A stretch of DNA of 64,000 nucleotides from Phascolomyces articulosus (GCA_025677815.1 JAIXMP010000006.1:1240001-1304000); one strand, 5' to 3'. Shown: positions 1 to 12,901, counted from the stretch's first letter. Made by a program: numbers and translations. The notes: a model not told the origin generated them from the sequence alone.

Positions 1-94
1 AGAACTGATAAAAAAAACAACAACAAATGTTGATAGTGAGAAGCGTAGGTGGAAAAAGAAAGAGTTATACCTCCATATATACTCAGAGTTATAG

Positions 95-517
95 GCACGC
101 GAGCATAAGACTAATCTTCATGTGGATTTACTACGAGAAAAAGAAGCAAAGAGAGACCTTTTTTTTTTGTCTGATGGTCAGATATATTCACTGATGATTT
201 CTGGAAAGGTCGTAAAAGTTTATAGTAAAAGTACTATACGCCCACAAAGCGAAATATCTTTTTCTCACATAATCGTTGCTAATAAAAATATTATACAGCA
301 TATCGAAACACTTGGTGATGATGATGTATTAGGTTAGTTTAAACGAGTCATTTTCAATGTAAATACCACTGATAGTTCTTTTTTTTTTCAAAATGTATGA
401 TACTGACACTTTCTGAATCATCTTTCATAGTTTCCGTTTACAGATATCAGGATCGAAGACCTTCCTGTAACAACTCAAAAAATCGAGTTTTGGTGTTCAC
501 GACTGAATATAACATAG
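95..517 (+). CDS. 3' end of an unrecognised protein-coding gene (partial)
   Basis: Two exons fit an open frame with good splice signals: 95-332, opened by an acceptor ending at 94 (an in-frame TAG at 92-94 forces a splice here), and 444-517, ending in TAG. The donor GTTAGT follows 332 and the acceptor TTTACAG precedes 444, giving a phase-1 junction. The visible C-terminus is about 104 residues, mixed alpha/beta in character, with no membrane segment and no motif I recognise. The start and earlier exons lie left of the window or within 1-91. An alternative acceptor at 430 would change the tail to a frame running into the TA/GA microsatellite, which looks less likely. Function unknown. Confidence 0.5.
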
Positions 518-533
518 TAAGCTTGTACAGCTT

Positions 534-583
<50 letters not shown>

Positions 584-1296
584 AGATAGTATATAACAGG
601 ATTGTCAAATATTTATGTGAGTATCAAAATATTAAATACTTTATTTAAAATAATTGAAAAACGATCTCAAAACATTTTGCTGTCAGTCTATATTCGATTT
701 CAGTAAGCTTTTTCGTTTAACATATCCAAAGAAAAAAGCATTTTAAAGTGAGTTTTATTCAGGCTAGTTTCTTTCACATTATCACATTAACATTTATTCT
801 TGGATGACAACAAGGGTTTTTTTTTGATAGACTTACGATACATGTTTGCTACCTTTCCTGAAATATCAACATCTTACACAGGTACTTTGATAAAAATGTC
901 TTGCAATTTAATACGTAAAGATTATACTAAAAAAAAAGTTGCGTAGGCAGCAGTACTCAACTGGGGACGTAGTACTTTATCACCATAAAAAACTTTATTT
1001 ACTGTTTGTGAATAGGTTAGAAATGTGGGTAAGGAAAAAAAGAATCTAAGCATGGTAGTTATTAAGTATTGCTAAAAGAAGCATACGAAACGAAGCATTA
1101 TTTGCTGAAAAATAGTATAAGATATATATAAACAGAAGTTTTCGCTAAATAGATTATTCATATTCTTGAAGAGTATGACGGATTGATTTATACATCTCCC
1201 ACTCCCAAGTAGCAAAGTGGATATTCCTTCTTCCTCGCTACATGGGACACAATATTCACTTTTTGATTTTTTTTTTTACAATGGTTATAATGGTAA
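518..1296. other. Intergenic, convergent 3' ends, with microsatellite
   Basis: This stretch separates the partial plus-strand gene from the SNAPC4-like gene that ends at 1297 on the minus strand. It is AT-rich, holds a TA/GA microsatellite near 540-583, and shows no convincing coding sequence. Nothing else was seen. Confidence 0.6.
540..583. repeat. (TA)n-(GA)n compound microsatellite
   Basis: An uninterrupted run of TA dinucleotides passes directly into GA dinucleotides. An apparent small open frame spanning it is a repeat artefact. Confidence 0.9.
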
Positions 1297-3392
1297 TTAC
1301 TGCGATGATGGAGAGTGAGAAGAAGATGCAACATGTTCTTCTTGTTCATTTGCAGTCGATTTATCTATTGCTTCTGGTGTTGATGTAGTGCTTTGGGTAT
1401 TTTTTCTTTTATCTTTCTTTTTCGTTGCCCCCATCCAAGCTCGATACAAATGGTTATCTGTTCTGCCAGGAAAAAATTGAGTAAGGTGGGACCATCGACG
1501 CCCATGTTGCTCAACAAGTTTAATTAGCTTGGTTTTTTCCTATAGGGGAAAAAAATTAGAATATTCATTGTTTAGCACTCTCAGAGATTTTTTTTTCTTA
1601 CCTCATCCGTAATTTTTGAAAAATTGAGTTTTGGATCAAGGACATTCATATATCGTTCTCTGCATTGCATATCAGTCCTTCCAGGCACATGTCGTTGTAC
1701 CTTGTTCCAATTACCCACACCATAGGCTGCAACTGCTCCTATAAGTGCTTCATCCTCTTCTGTTACCCATCGCTGCCGTCGAATAGCAGGACAGATACCT
1801 TTTGTCCATCTTTGAAGACATTGGTTACCCGTACGATCACCAAGAATATAAGCTACTTGTTGCCAATTTCTTTCACCTAGCATTTCCACCGCTTGTGTTA
1901 GCGCTTCATCATCCTCTTTCGTCCACTTGCGTTTCATATTGATATGGTTGTGTTTAGATTGATAATGAGAAAAACATTGGGATGCTGTACGATTGGTATT
2001 GAGTTCCACCGCAATCTTTTCCCACTGTCCCTCATAACCATGGATTTCTACAAGTTCCATCAGTTTTTGGGATTCTGGTTTGGACCAAGGTTTCTTGTTG
2101 ATCTTAGGATGTTCTTGTGTTGTCCATTGAATAATACATTGCATAGGTGTACGTGTCTTGACATGAATTGAGCTTATCCGGTTCCAATCCAATTTATCAA
2201 CTTCAATATTTTCAAGTGTGTTGTTGCCCAGTTTATCAATATCCCAGATCTTGTGTTCGTTGTTCCTAATATTGATTTTTTTTTAAGTTTTACATAATAA
2301 TGGACCTTGTATCAATTTCTTCAATAAATATATGAAATAATTAACTCACTGTGCAACAAGCTCAAATACCATGACCCGTTGTGCTTCAATATGGATTCCT
2401 GATAAAAGTCTCTTTCTTTCAGAAGTTGTCCCTATAGAAAACATTAGGGAATAAACATTCATGACTTCTCTTCCTCTGCTTGAGGTAATAGTACCATTCC
2501 AAAGAACGAAAAAAAAAAACTTACAACTTCGTTTTTCTAATTCAACGTCATCGCTTACACCGGATTGAGAAGAGGATGGAATAGGCGGTGTCTAATAAAA
2601 AAAACCATTTAGGGTATCATGACCTTGTAAAGAGATTTTTTTTAATCAATTTATGTAATATACCTCTCCATTCTCATCCACAAAAAAGTTAAATTTGTTA
2701 TCAAATTTTTTATGCAATTCTAATTTTTTTTCTTGCGCCATCGATTCTTGCATGGATAGCATTCGCGTTTGACGCTATGGAGCAATAGATATTGTGTGGT
2801 TAATTTTCATATTTACCCCACTTTTCTTTTCTTATGACATCCAAATGGAAACCTAACATCTTTGTTCATATATTACCATGAGAGCTTCATTTTGAAGTAT
2901 ACGTTGTTTTATCCACGCAATTTGACCCATAGCTTCCTTTTGTAGAGCACGATTCAGTTTCAATGCATCTGAAATAGCCTCGACAGAATCCTCATATGTT
3001 TTGACTCGTGGATCGTTCCATTGATCGTGTAGTTCAAGTAATGCAATAAGAACATCGTCAATCTGCTCTTCTTCTTCTTCTTCTTCTTCTTGCTCTTTTG
3101 ATTCTTCCTCTTCTTCTGTAAATTCAGTGGTTCCATGTCTCCATTGAGAATTGAGAAAAGGGGTTGACTGTCTTTCATTATGCGGATTCTTTTGAGTTGA
3201 ATTACTGTTCGTTTCATTGGGATTGGAGTCAGATCGATCTTGGGTGGATTGATCATTTATATTCTGTGCAGGGTCATTTTCTTTTAATGATTGTCGTGGT
3301 CGTTTGCTGGTACTGGGCGGTGGACTTATGTCCCTCTCTTCAGTGTATTCCTTTTTTGATTTTCGTTTTCGAGAACTGGATGCATTTGGCAT
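1297..3392 (-). CDS. SNAPC4: SNAPC4-like multi-Myb-repeat protein
   Basis: Six exons join in frame to 560 residues: 3392-2877, 2774-2664, 2591-2525, 2431-2350, 2265-1602, 1539-1297. The N-terminal 170 residues are basic, then Ser/Asn-rich, then strongly acidic (Glu run). The C-terminal half holds a half Myb repeat (about residues 286-306, WNRIS...QCIIQW) and four full repeats (about 319-367, 371-420, 424-470, 475-520), each with spaced tryptophans and an R-T/R-x-x-Q-C type recognition helix. Four and a half repeats is the hallmark of SNAP190/SNAPC4, the large DNA-binding subunit of the snRNA-activating complex, which binds the proximal sequence element of snRNA promoters in the nucleus. The start is the ATG at 3392, ahead of a Lys/Arg-rich stretch; an upstream in-frame non-ATG start is unlikely. 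Alternative: another multi-repeat Myb factor of the REB1/BAS1 type. It lies head-to-tail behind Hsp70 copy A. Confidence 0.8.
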
Positions 3393-3789
3393 TTTTAGTT
3401 GATGAAGTTTGTGGCTGAACAAGGTTTAAAATTATGCAGAATAGGATATATTGTATATGCTAAATCGAAGCTATCCTAATAAGCAGCAGATAAATTCAGA
3501 AAACAATTTTGTTTTTATATATATCTCTTTACGTATAAGGTACATGTAATAAAAAAAAAGTCCAAAATATATGAATTTCTATAGTGATTATTTTTACATA
3601 AAGTAGCTATATTATTACAAATGCGAATTAATGAATAGAATCAGTTTGATACTACGGCGTTTTATATTTATGTGCACACAGATTATATGACGCAAATTAT
3701 CTTTATAAGAGTGTGCACTACCATTATAGATTACATATAGTCATCGTTGCTTTGCTGATGGTAATTATATAGCAAAATGATAATAAATG
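3393..3789. other. Intergenic between SNAPC4-like start and Hsp70 copy A stop
   Basis: About 400 bp of AT-rich sequence containing the 3' UTR of copy A and presumably the SNAPC4-like promoter. No coding sequence or repeat family was recognised. Confidence 0.5.
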
Positions 3790-6016
3790 CTATTTGGGAA
3801 AAGTATCATCATCTCCCTCATCATAATCACCGTAGACATCAAACTTTTGTCCTGTACTGAATTCAGCTTCGAATCGAATTTCGGTTGTACCAAAATACAT
3901 CCTATAAAAGGTACGTTTTTTAGATGTTAAATAAAGCCATCATTATTGCAAGGTTATTCTTTTCAATAACAAAATTAATGATTACATACCTCACCGTAAC
4001 ATCAATGGGATCACCTTTATCTATACCAGGTATGTTGGGAGTGACCACTGAAAACTTTGCAACACGATATACATCGGGATCATCACAGTAACGTGGGATA
4101 GTATCATTTGTTGTCGCATAGGACGAAACATCGTAAGATTCTCCTTCGCTGTAATTAACAAAAAACTGATTCTCACTACAATGATCGACAGGTAATTCAT
4201 CATTTTTCTTTACAAAGGGAATAAACCGGGATGTACATTGTGGGCTACCATCTGGTCGTAGTACACGCTTGGAAGGTGGATCAATCTTATCATCATATGG
4301 TACTGTAAGATTCATACCATAAGTTCGTCTTGCAACCCTTGAAACAACCACTTGGGGATCAACGCCGTAATAAGCAGCTCCACGAACTACTGCTAATGCA
4401 GCACGATCTGCCGGACAAACAATTTTCTTTACTTTAACACCTCGGAATACTTTTTCGATTTTTTGATATAGATATTTGGACGAACCGAATCCACCCACAA
4501 GGAATAAAAAGTTTAATCGATTATCAGGAATTTGTTGGTATTGACGGTCGATAAGGAATAACTATATATATTAAACAATTAAATACGCAAATATATTTGT
4601 AAGTCTTTTATATCCGTTTGTTATAATCTAGAGGAGATGAACTTTTTTTTAATCTGGTCACTAACCACTTTATTCACCACAGGATCAAATATATGTTCTT
4701 TGAGTTCTTGTCCCGTTAATTTCAATACTCCTTGGTCCAAATGGTTTTCATCATCTTCTTCACGTAAGCTTAAGGGTAAACTCTCCACCTTAACAGAGCG
4801 TGGTAACTCCAGAAAATGATCGTCCACTCCATTAAATTCTGGTTTAATGGCATCACTGAAAGATTCCATCATGTTATACAATTCTCGTGGACTAATGTTG
4901 CTCATGACTTGCTCCCCTAGTTTGGATTTCAGCAATTTACGAAAACGATCATCTAGAAAAATGCTTCCACAGCTTTCACCCGATCCCTTTGTCACTTCTT
5001 TTAATTGTCGTTTTCTTGTTCTCGATGTATCGCTACTACTGCTGGCCTCGTTATTATTAGGATCTTCTGTAAAATTCACTTCAAAAACAATTAAATCGAC
5101 AGTGCCGCCTCCAGCGTCGCAAATCATAATGCGATCCTTATCTTTTAATTCTACTTGATTTGCCATGGTTTCTTCACAATAGAGTGCAGCTGCCTCAGGT
5201 TCAGAAACGAGAATAAGTCGATCCGTTGGATCCGAAGGGGTGATGAGACCTGCTTGTATCGCAGCTTGTCTCATTGAATTTTTAGCCTTGTCTGACCAAA
5301 CTGCAGGGACGGTGAGACAGTAACGAAAAGTGTCTGGAAGGTAATTCTTGGCAAAACTGCGTTCTACTTCTTGCAAAGTGTGTTCATGCAAACAACGTAA
5401 ATAATCGGCTACAGCTTGAGCAGGCTGTCTATGTTTATTTAAGTAAAATAACATTATGAGTATAAGGTGAAAAATGTTGAATATTTTACGTGAATGTGGA
5501 TTTTATGCATATTCACTTACAATCCATTTTCAAGAGGTGGTCGCTGTAATGATTTATCCAGGTTGAGTTTAAAGTGAGAGAGAAGTACGTTTTCTTTTGC
5601 ACCATGTGTTTTCAGCATCGCTTTTTTGGCGCCATGACCCCATTCTGATAATGTCGATCGTCCTGATGATTGAGTTAGTTGTCCTTGGTTACGCCGTGGG
5701 TAGACTGATAGTGTTGGCACTTTGGGATAAAAATTGCCACCTTTATTTGGCCTATCATATTAATTTTAATTTTTATTAAAAAAAAGTACATGGAGGAAGG
5801 TTTATGCTCTTTCTGACACTTGTTGAATCTCTTTCAATGATTGCACCAAGAATGAAGTTTTTTTTAATACCAATTCTGAATATCGAACACTTCTGTGGGT
5901 GTAGTATGTGTAAAAGCATAAGCAGCTCCTGAATAAGTTGTGCCAAAGTCATATGCAATAACGACTTTGTACTGTGAAGAAATATGCTGTTTTTGTTGTG
6001 GGTTTGAGCGAGACAT
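3790..6016 (-). CDS. HSPA12-like Hsp70 family ATPase, copy A
   Basis: Five exons (6016-5871, 5751-5521, 5428-4666, 4561-3990, 3901-3790) join to 607 residues. The actin/Hsp70 ATPase signatures are all visible: phosphate-1 AYDFGTTYSG near the N-terminus, connect motif SEPEAAALYC, phosphate-2 ICDAGGGTVDLIVF, and adenosine motif LVGGFGSSKYLY in exon 4. The C-terminal third resembles HSPA12-type proteins, not a DnaK peptide-binding domain, so an ATP-driven chaperone or signalling switch in the cytosol is the reasonable reading; substrate unknown. Intron phases 2, 2, 0, 2 match all other copies. It stands 26 kb from the main array and groups with H and I by its MMES..DAIKPEFNG segment. Odd points: GMGES is changed to GSGES after the variable loop, and the C-terminus is an acidic tail ending DDDTFPK instead of the usual DNYGS. 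Confidence 0.9.
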
Positions 6017-6036
6017 GTTTTTATATGATTAAAGAG
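6017..6036 (-). promoter_or_regulatory. Conserved 5' leader before the ATG (copy A)
   Basis: On the minus strand the bases before the start read TTTAATCATATAAAAAC-ATG. Near-identical leaders precede copies C and J, and looser versions precede D, E and I. It could be a TATA-type promoter element or a shared 5' UTR; its function is inferred from conservation only. Confidence 0.45.
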
Positions 6037-6179
6037 GAATAAAAGCAGTTTACAGAAAAGAAAAGAAAGAAGAAGAGAGTTCCTTTTTTGTGGGTGGGCA
6101 TTGATGAAGATAAACAAATGCCTTTTCACTTTTACGTGATGTTAACTGCTTTTGGCTGGATGTAACACATTTTTTTTTG

Positions 6180-6213
6180 GTGGCGCAAAGCCCTTCTCTG
6201 CTGCTGCGCCTAC
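6180..6213 (-). promoter_or_regulatory. GTAGGCGCA element upstream of copy A
   Basis: The minus strand carries GTAGGCGCA at 6213-6205 and a facing TTGCGCCAC near 6180-6188, about 165-200 bp before the ATG. The same 9-mer lies 160-195 bp before copies D and E. A GCGCC-rich site in very AT-rich DNA at a constant distance suggests a transcription-factor site. Confidence 0.4.
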
Positions 6214-6407
6214 AACAATTGAAAAAACACGCAATACACTAGTAAACCTTTCAGAAAAATATACAATATTCACACAAATACTGTTACATATAAATACAAA
6301 ACTGTTCTATCATTAACAATTTAAATTGTTTAACTCTGATCTCATTAAAAGAGTTGATCGTTTTGTCATATATATTCGTTCGAAATATATTCTGGTTCAT
6401 AAGTTTA

Positions 6408-6600
6408 TATTACACAGAAGTTTCTAAGCCTAATCTAAGCGCCGCATAATTACCACCTGATACCAAAGTATGCATACTGGCGCGGATCTCATAGAAGGGA
6501 AGAGACTCATCCAAAAGCCATAGTATATAATCCTTACAGTTTATAGATGAACGATCATCACAGCATTTTTGTAATACAACAACACGACCATACTTCCAAT
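6408..6600 (-). pseudogene. C-terminal coding fragment of an unidentified gene (upstream relic X)
   Basis: On the minus strand about 70 codons stay open and end in TAA at 6408. They read like a true protein, with segments such as HWKYGRVVVLQKCC and YAALRLGLETSV. A possible acceptor (GGACAG) lies at its start. No upstream exons could be traced before AQR. Related, more decayed tails occur upstream of the HET genes (20.75, 27.9, 28.2 kb) and of copies D, I and J (34.8, 52.86, 56.28 kb), always in the orientation of the gene that follows. The family was not recognised. It may be a relic carried along with duplications. Confidence 0.4.
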
Positions 6601-7109
6601 GTGTTCTGTCCGTTTGAATTACGGTATTTGTTTATCAAGCAAGAGGATGAAAATAACCCATCCCTTCTTCAATTTTATGCAATTTTTTGAGCTAATGGAA
6701 CTTATGTTAGTGGTTATCCAGTTATCATTTTTTATTGGTATGTCACGAAATTATACTAAAAACATTCTACGTTTATGTACATCTGTGCTCGCCAAATTCG
6801 TATACTGCTATTATTGAATAATACACAGTATATAATGTTTTTTTTATAGAACCAAGTATATATTACATGAACCTCTTTTTTTTTTTTTAGATAATTGCAG
6901 TAGTTCATTCAGAATATCATAAGGTACAAATCTTATATTGAATTTTTCTTTTGGTGAGGATCTGTCAAATGAAAACAGATTATTTTTGCTGTTGTTAGTC
7001 GCATTTTGGTCTCAGCAAAAGAAGCTCACCCAACTATTACACACGCACTTGTCTGTGTGACGGTTTGAGTTCTTCAGCTTTTATTCTCTTTGTCGACTTT
7101 GCACCAAAA
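6601..7109. other. AQR upstream region
   Basis: AT-rich region containing poly-T runs; presumed promoter and 5' UTR of AQR. A small plus-strand open frame here is antisense to the relic and has no support as a gene. Confidence 0.4.
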
Positions 7110-7452
7110 ATGTACCAGCATACGACATTGCCACACCATGCTCCTCCCAGTGAAGTAGCAGCAGGTCATGGTACGCGACAACGGAATCTGACCTTGGAGG
7201 ACATCAATTCTGATGCCATCTCCAAGATCGCTCAAAAACACTACAGTACGAGTAAAAAACCAAAATGGGATCCAAGCGTTGTCGAAACAATCGTCGAAAA
7301 AGAACTTGATAATTTTAATTCTCGAAAGATCATGCTGTTGGAATATACTCAATACCTTGAAAAGGTAAAATAGATGAACGCGATCTACATGGATCTGGTC
7401 TCTTAATTCAGATGGACAAAGCAAAGAAACTCACAATCTTATTTTTTTGAAT

Positions 7453-7487
<35 letters not shown>

Positions 7488-10400
7488 ACTTTTTCAAAAT
7501 AGTATTTATGGCCATTTTTCGACGCGGATACAGCAACTCTAAATCACGTCTTGTCGATATGTCTTCTTGTCAATGAAAAATTCCGGCAACGAGTATCACC
7601 ATGGGGTAGGATAATACTTTATTTTTTTTTGTTGGAAATTTTTCAACTAGACTTGTTAGATTTGGTAGCACTTATTAATACTTCTGCTGGTACTTTTTCT
7701 AAATAGACACCTTCACATCCGATCCCTCCAAATTTGTTTCCTTCTTTGGACGCGTTACTCGTCTTCTCGTTCCGCCTCAATCAGAAGAATTGTCATTACG
7801 CATTCGACGTATCATTTTGAATTTTTTTATTCATTGTTTCCAAAGTTTGGAGAATCCTCTTGTTCGTAAAGAATGCTTAAAGTAAGGCTAATTGTGAATT
7901 GAAGAGATAAAAAATACATTAATTGAGAGTGTGGTTTTTGTTTCTAAACATGGAATTTATTTATAGATTGGTACCCATCACTATCTGGTCAAATTTAGCC
8001 CAGGATTCGAGACGAGAAGCTATCATGAATGAATATGTACATTTACGAAAATTATGGAATAGCGCAAAGAAGAAATTTGATGCAACAAGTAAGCAGAAGA
8101 GGCAGCATTTGGAAACAAAAGGATGAATTTGGGGGGAATATAGTATTTCGGAATTCACATTTTTTATTGTTTCCTCTTTCTAGGTGGTGAAGCAAAAGAA
8201 GTGCTTTTATTCGAACAAAAATGGTTAAGCACGATTCTTACTCAATTCATTGAAACTATCTATCAAATCCCCAAAGAAGGGCAAGGTATATAGTTGTATT
8301 TTTTATTGTTATTAACGTATCTAGACTGTAATATGGTTATGCTAACCTGTCATTTTTACATTTGCAATGGTATGGGTGAAATATAATAGTGGATCAGGAA
8401 ATCATTCGACATTGCGAATGTTTCTTGGAACTCTTGATCGATTTGGAAGCACAATTACCAACAAGACGATTCTTTAATACATTGCTCGATGATCATGCAA
8501 TCGTTGTACTTTGTCGATTGGCACCAATGATTGAACGTGAGAATAAGGATGTGGAACGTATGAAACAAATGCTCGAAACTTTGGCTTTCTATGCGAAATT
8601 TGAAATCAATGATCAAACTGGATTGGCACTCACACAAGTCGATATGACAGAGGCTCATTCATCTGAATTGATCCGTCTGCAGGTAAATATATCGTTATTT
8701 TGGAAGGAAATGGTATGATCTTGAAAAAAGTATAATATATACTCAAAATACAAACATTATGATTTATAGCATATCATCTTCCGTAACTTCAAAAATGATG
8801 TTCCTGATTTACCATTAGCCAACTTGGGATCCATTGATACACGAGAAGATTTATTATGGCATTTCGAACCAGTACCTATCGAAAAACTTGTTCAAATTTG
8901 TGAAGCTATTCATATTCGAAGTCGACCAACGTCAGATGCTATTGGATCACAAATCGATGCGAAAAAGTTTTTATTAGAAAGTGTCATTGCAAAATATGAA
9001 AAGCGCGTCAGTCAAGTGGAAAGAATCAATTCATTGCCACTATATCCTGATGAGGTAAAGAGAAAAAAAAAAAGAACGAATCGCCTTGTTTTCCTTTCTT
9101 CTAATAGCATATATTGTTTTCTTCGTTGCTAAAATTTGTGTATTTTATTTTTATAGCAAACATTATTTAATGATAGCTTGGTACAAACACAATTTTATTC
9201 GGGCGAAGGACCTCTTGCACTTCCAAAACTCAATCTTCAATTCCTTACTATTCACGATTATCTCCTTCGCAACTTCACTCTTTTCCGCCTCGAAAGCAGT
9301 TACGAAATTCGACAAGATATTGAAGATGTCGCAAAACGTCTTGCTCCTCGATTAACATACCCTGATCGTAAAACCGAATTTGCAGGTTGGGCTCGTATGG
9401 CATTGCCACTTGAACATGTCAACATCATCGATGTTGCACAACCCAACCTTGGAGAGAATCACCCAGCCCATGTCACAGCAGATATCACATATAACGTCGG
9501 TAAATACACACACTCGATCCGACGTGAATGGGACAGTCTTCGAAAACACGATATCGTTTTCTTGCTCACCATTGAAGCAAATGAGAAGACAATTGAAAAA
9601 TATACAGACAACAAGGATTTCAAGACACATTATGGCATCAAATATGTACGTGGTTGTGAAGTAATTGATATGATTGGCAGTGATGGACGACCCATTGATG
9701 AGATGCGAAGACCTACTGTCGAGGAACGGGCAACACGATGGTCAGGAGCTCAGCGAACATTACGTGTGGCTTTGGATCCCAATCAATACAAATTGGATAT
9801 GGATAGAGTGAATAGACATAAGGGTGAGGATGTACATGAAACCTTCAACATTCTTGTACGAAGGAAGCCGCAAGAAAACAATTTTAAGGCGGTACTTGAA
9901 ACAATCCGAGATTTAATGCAAAGTGATCTTGTTGTCCCAGATTGGTTACAAAAAGTATTCCTTGGATATGGTGATCCAAGCAGTGCACATTATACAAATA
10001 TGCCTGATCGTATTCGCGAGCTGAACTTTAGAGACACCTTTTTGGATTGGGATCATTTGAAGGAGAGTTTCCCGGGAAAGGTAGCATTTAATTTTTCGGG
10101 TGTACCTGTTTTTTTATTGAGCAAAATGGCTTTTCATACTTATATATTCTTTTCTGTTTATGATGTATAAATTAGAGCGTTGAACCAGCTGAAAGTATAT
10201 CCGCACCTGTCGAACCTCCATATATTATTAATTCAGTAGAACAACAAGAGGAAGAAAAACCAAGAAAAAAATCAAAAAAATCGGCAGCACCACCACAAGA
10301 AACTCCAGAGCAACTTCAAGTGTCAACCTACAAAGTACCAAATATGGGTCCTTACCCACAAGATATCCCTAAACAAAACTCAGTTCATTTTACTCCAGTT

Positions 10401-12898
10401 CAAGGTAAAAAAGCTAATAAGATACATTGAATTGTTTTGTAAATGTTTATCATTATAAAATTCATAAATATTCTGACCTTTTTCTGTAATTATATAATAG
10501 TTGAAGCTATTCGCTCTGGTATGAATCATGGTCTAACAATGGTCGTTGGTCCCCCTGGTACTGGTAAAACGGATGTTGCTGTCCAAACCATTGCCAACCT
10601 TTATCACAACAATCCTAATCAGCACACACTCATTGTCACACACAGTAACCAAGCATTAAATCAAATATTTGAAAAGATTATGCAACTTGGTAATGAAACT
10701 TTTGATATGAAATATGAATAATTCTTTTGTTTGTAATTTTTTTTATTAATGATGACTGCTTGTTTTATATTTTAGATATCGATTCAAATCATTTGGTTCG
10801 TTTGGGTCACGGTGAAGAGGAACTCAATACTGAATTGAGTTTTAGTAAATATGGTCGTGTATCCTCTTTCTTGGAGAGACGATTGGAACTCTTACAAGAA
10901 GTAGATCGATTAGCAAAATCTCTCGGCATTCCTGGTGAACATGGATCAACATGTGAAACGGCTGGATATTTTTACCGTAATCATATCCTGACATTGTGGG
11001 ATCAATATATTGGCAATACTAGTGCTACCGATGATATCCGTAATGACTTTCCCTTTGCTTATTTCTTCTCCAATGCACCCAATCCCGTTTTCACAGATGA
11101 TATGGATGCAGAACAAGCACTTGAAGCTGCCCAAGGTTGTTTCAGACATTTGCAGAGAATGTTTGGTGAGCTTGAAGAAATTCGAGCCTTTGAATTACTT
11201 CGTACTGGATATGATAGAGCAAATTATTTGATTACAAAGGAAGCCAAGATCATTGCAATGACATGTACTCATGCTGCGCTCAAGGTATATATTGTTAACT
11301 TAAATGGTTCTCTGCTCCCTTTTTTCCAGTCATACTCACATTCTTGTTTGATTAGCGATCTGAACTGGTGGGACTCAATTTTAAATACGATAATATTATT
11401 ATGGAAGAAGCAGCTCAAATTTTAGAAGTTGAAACTTTTATTCCCATGTTACTTCAAGAACCTGAAGATGGCAAGAGTCGGTTGAAACGTGTCATTCTTA
11501 TTGGTGATCACAACCAATTACCACCTGTTGTGAAAAATATGGCATTTCAACAATATGGAAATATGGAACAAAGTTTATTCACTCGATTTGTTCGATTAGG
11601 TGTCCCAACTATCCAATTAAATGCACAGGTATGCGTATGCATTAATAATAATAAAAAAAGAAAACTCCGAATACAAGGTGGATTAAATGATAAAATAATT
11701 ACAAATTTAGGGTCGTGCTAGATCATCCATTGCTGCATTATACAGTTGGCGATACAATGGGCTAGATGACTTACCTGTCATTGCTTCAACGGAAGCTTAT
11801 CAAAATGCAAATGCAGGTATTACTTATGAATATCAATTGATTGATGTTGGTAAATATCAAGGCAAGGGTGAAACAGAGCCTGTTCCCTACTTCTACCAAA
11901 ACTTGGGCGAAGCTGAATATATTGTTGCCATGTACCAATACATGCGCCTTGTTGGGTAAGTTGAATGCTACTCCGTTTTTTTATTTCTTTGCCTAAATGG
12001 ATAGTATAAAAAAAACTTGATAAGCTAATCTATATTCATTTAAACAAAAAATGTATTTGTAGTTATCCTGCTGAAAAGATTTCTATTTTGACGACTTATA
12101 ATGGTCAAAAAGCCTTGATTAGTGATGTACTGGAACGACGTTGCTCATGGAACCCATACTTTGGGAAACCAGGCATTGTTACTACTGTCGATCAATACCA
12201 AGGTCAACAAAACGATTGTATGTATCGTTTATACTTTTTTTTGTAATATCTCCCTTTTCCATAACTAACTCTATATATTCATATGAAAATAATTTAGATG
12301 TATTATTGTCACTTGTTCGTACCAAATCCGTTGGTCATATCCGTGATGTTCGACGTTTAATTGTAGCCATGTCCCGTGCTAAATTGGGTCTTTACATTTT
12401 CTGTCGCAAGGAACTATTTGAAAACTGTTATGAATTACGACCAGTCTTTGAAAAACTCTTGGAAAGACCAGTAAAACTCAGCTTACGACCTAATGAAACA
12501 TACATGGCCACACGAAGTGTAAGTAATCCATACTCTTCTATGGATTGTAGAAAAGAAATAAAACATAGAGTGGGAAAAAAAACGTTACTGCAAAGGATAT
12601 ATTTTCAAAAACAGCGAAAAACTAATATGTAAAATAATAATGATAATAATAATAGGTAAACGATTATTCAGAGGCAGAAACAATGGAAAATGTGGAGGAA
12701 TTGGGTAAATTGGTATATAAATTAAGCCAAGAGCAAGTGGAATCGGTTCAAAAAGAAGTTGAAACCAAGCAAGCAGAACAAGAAAGAGAAACCAAAGATG
12801 AAGAGATGAAGGATGAAGATGAAGACGAAGAAGAAGCAAAGGGAGAAGAAGGAGAAGCCATGGATGCAGAAGATGCTGCCGATGTTAACAACGAATAA
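7110..12898 (+). CDS. AQR: Intron-binding protein Aquarius (SF1 RNA helicase, spliceosome)
   Basis: Sixteen exons fit exactly to 1,440 residues (human AQR about 1,485): 7110-7364, 7503-7605, 7707-7881, 7967-8088, 8184-8285, 8390-8682, 8770-9054, 9157-10080, 10176-10404, 10501-10689, 10776-11284, 11356-11628, 11711-11955, 12063-12217, 12298-12518, 12656-12898. The N-terminal half is the helical scaffold typical of AQR. The helicase motifs are complete: Walker [11 protein letters not shown] (exon 10), motif [14 protein letters not shown] and motif [11 protein letters not shown] (exon 12), the Arg motif QGRARSSI across the exon 12/13 junction, motif [11 protein letters not shown] and motif [18 protein letters not shown] binds the intron upstream of the branch site in the activated spliceosome as part of the intron-binding complex. 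The ATG at 7110 opens the conserved region. The tail is unusually acidic (Asp/Glu-rich). Intron 1 contains a poly-T run of about 30. Confidence 0.95.
7456..7486. repeat. Poly-T tract in AQR intron 1
   Basis: About 30 consecutive T residues lie between donor and acceptor of the first AQR intron. It probably acts as an extended pyrimidine tract and may vary in length. Confidence 0.85.
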
Positions 12899-12901
12899 TC
12901 T

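Noticed and set aside
397..648. Open frame of 83 codons at the left edge
   Set aside because: It runs through the TA/GA microsatellite (IYIYIY, REREREK); the alternative spliced exon ending at 517 fits better.
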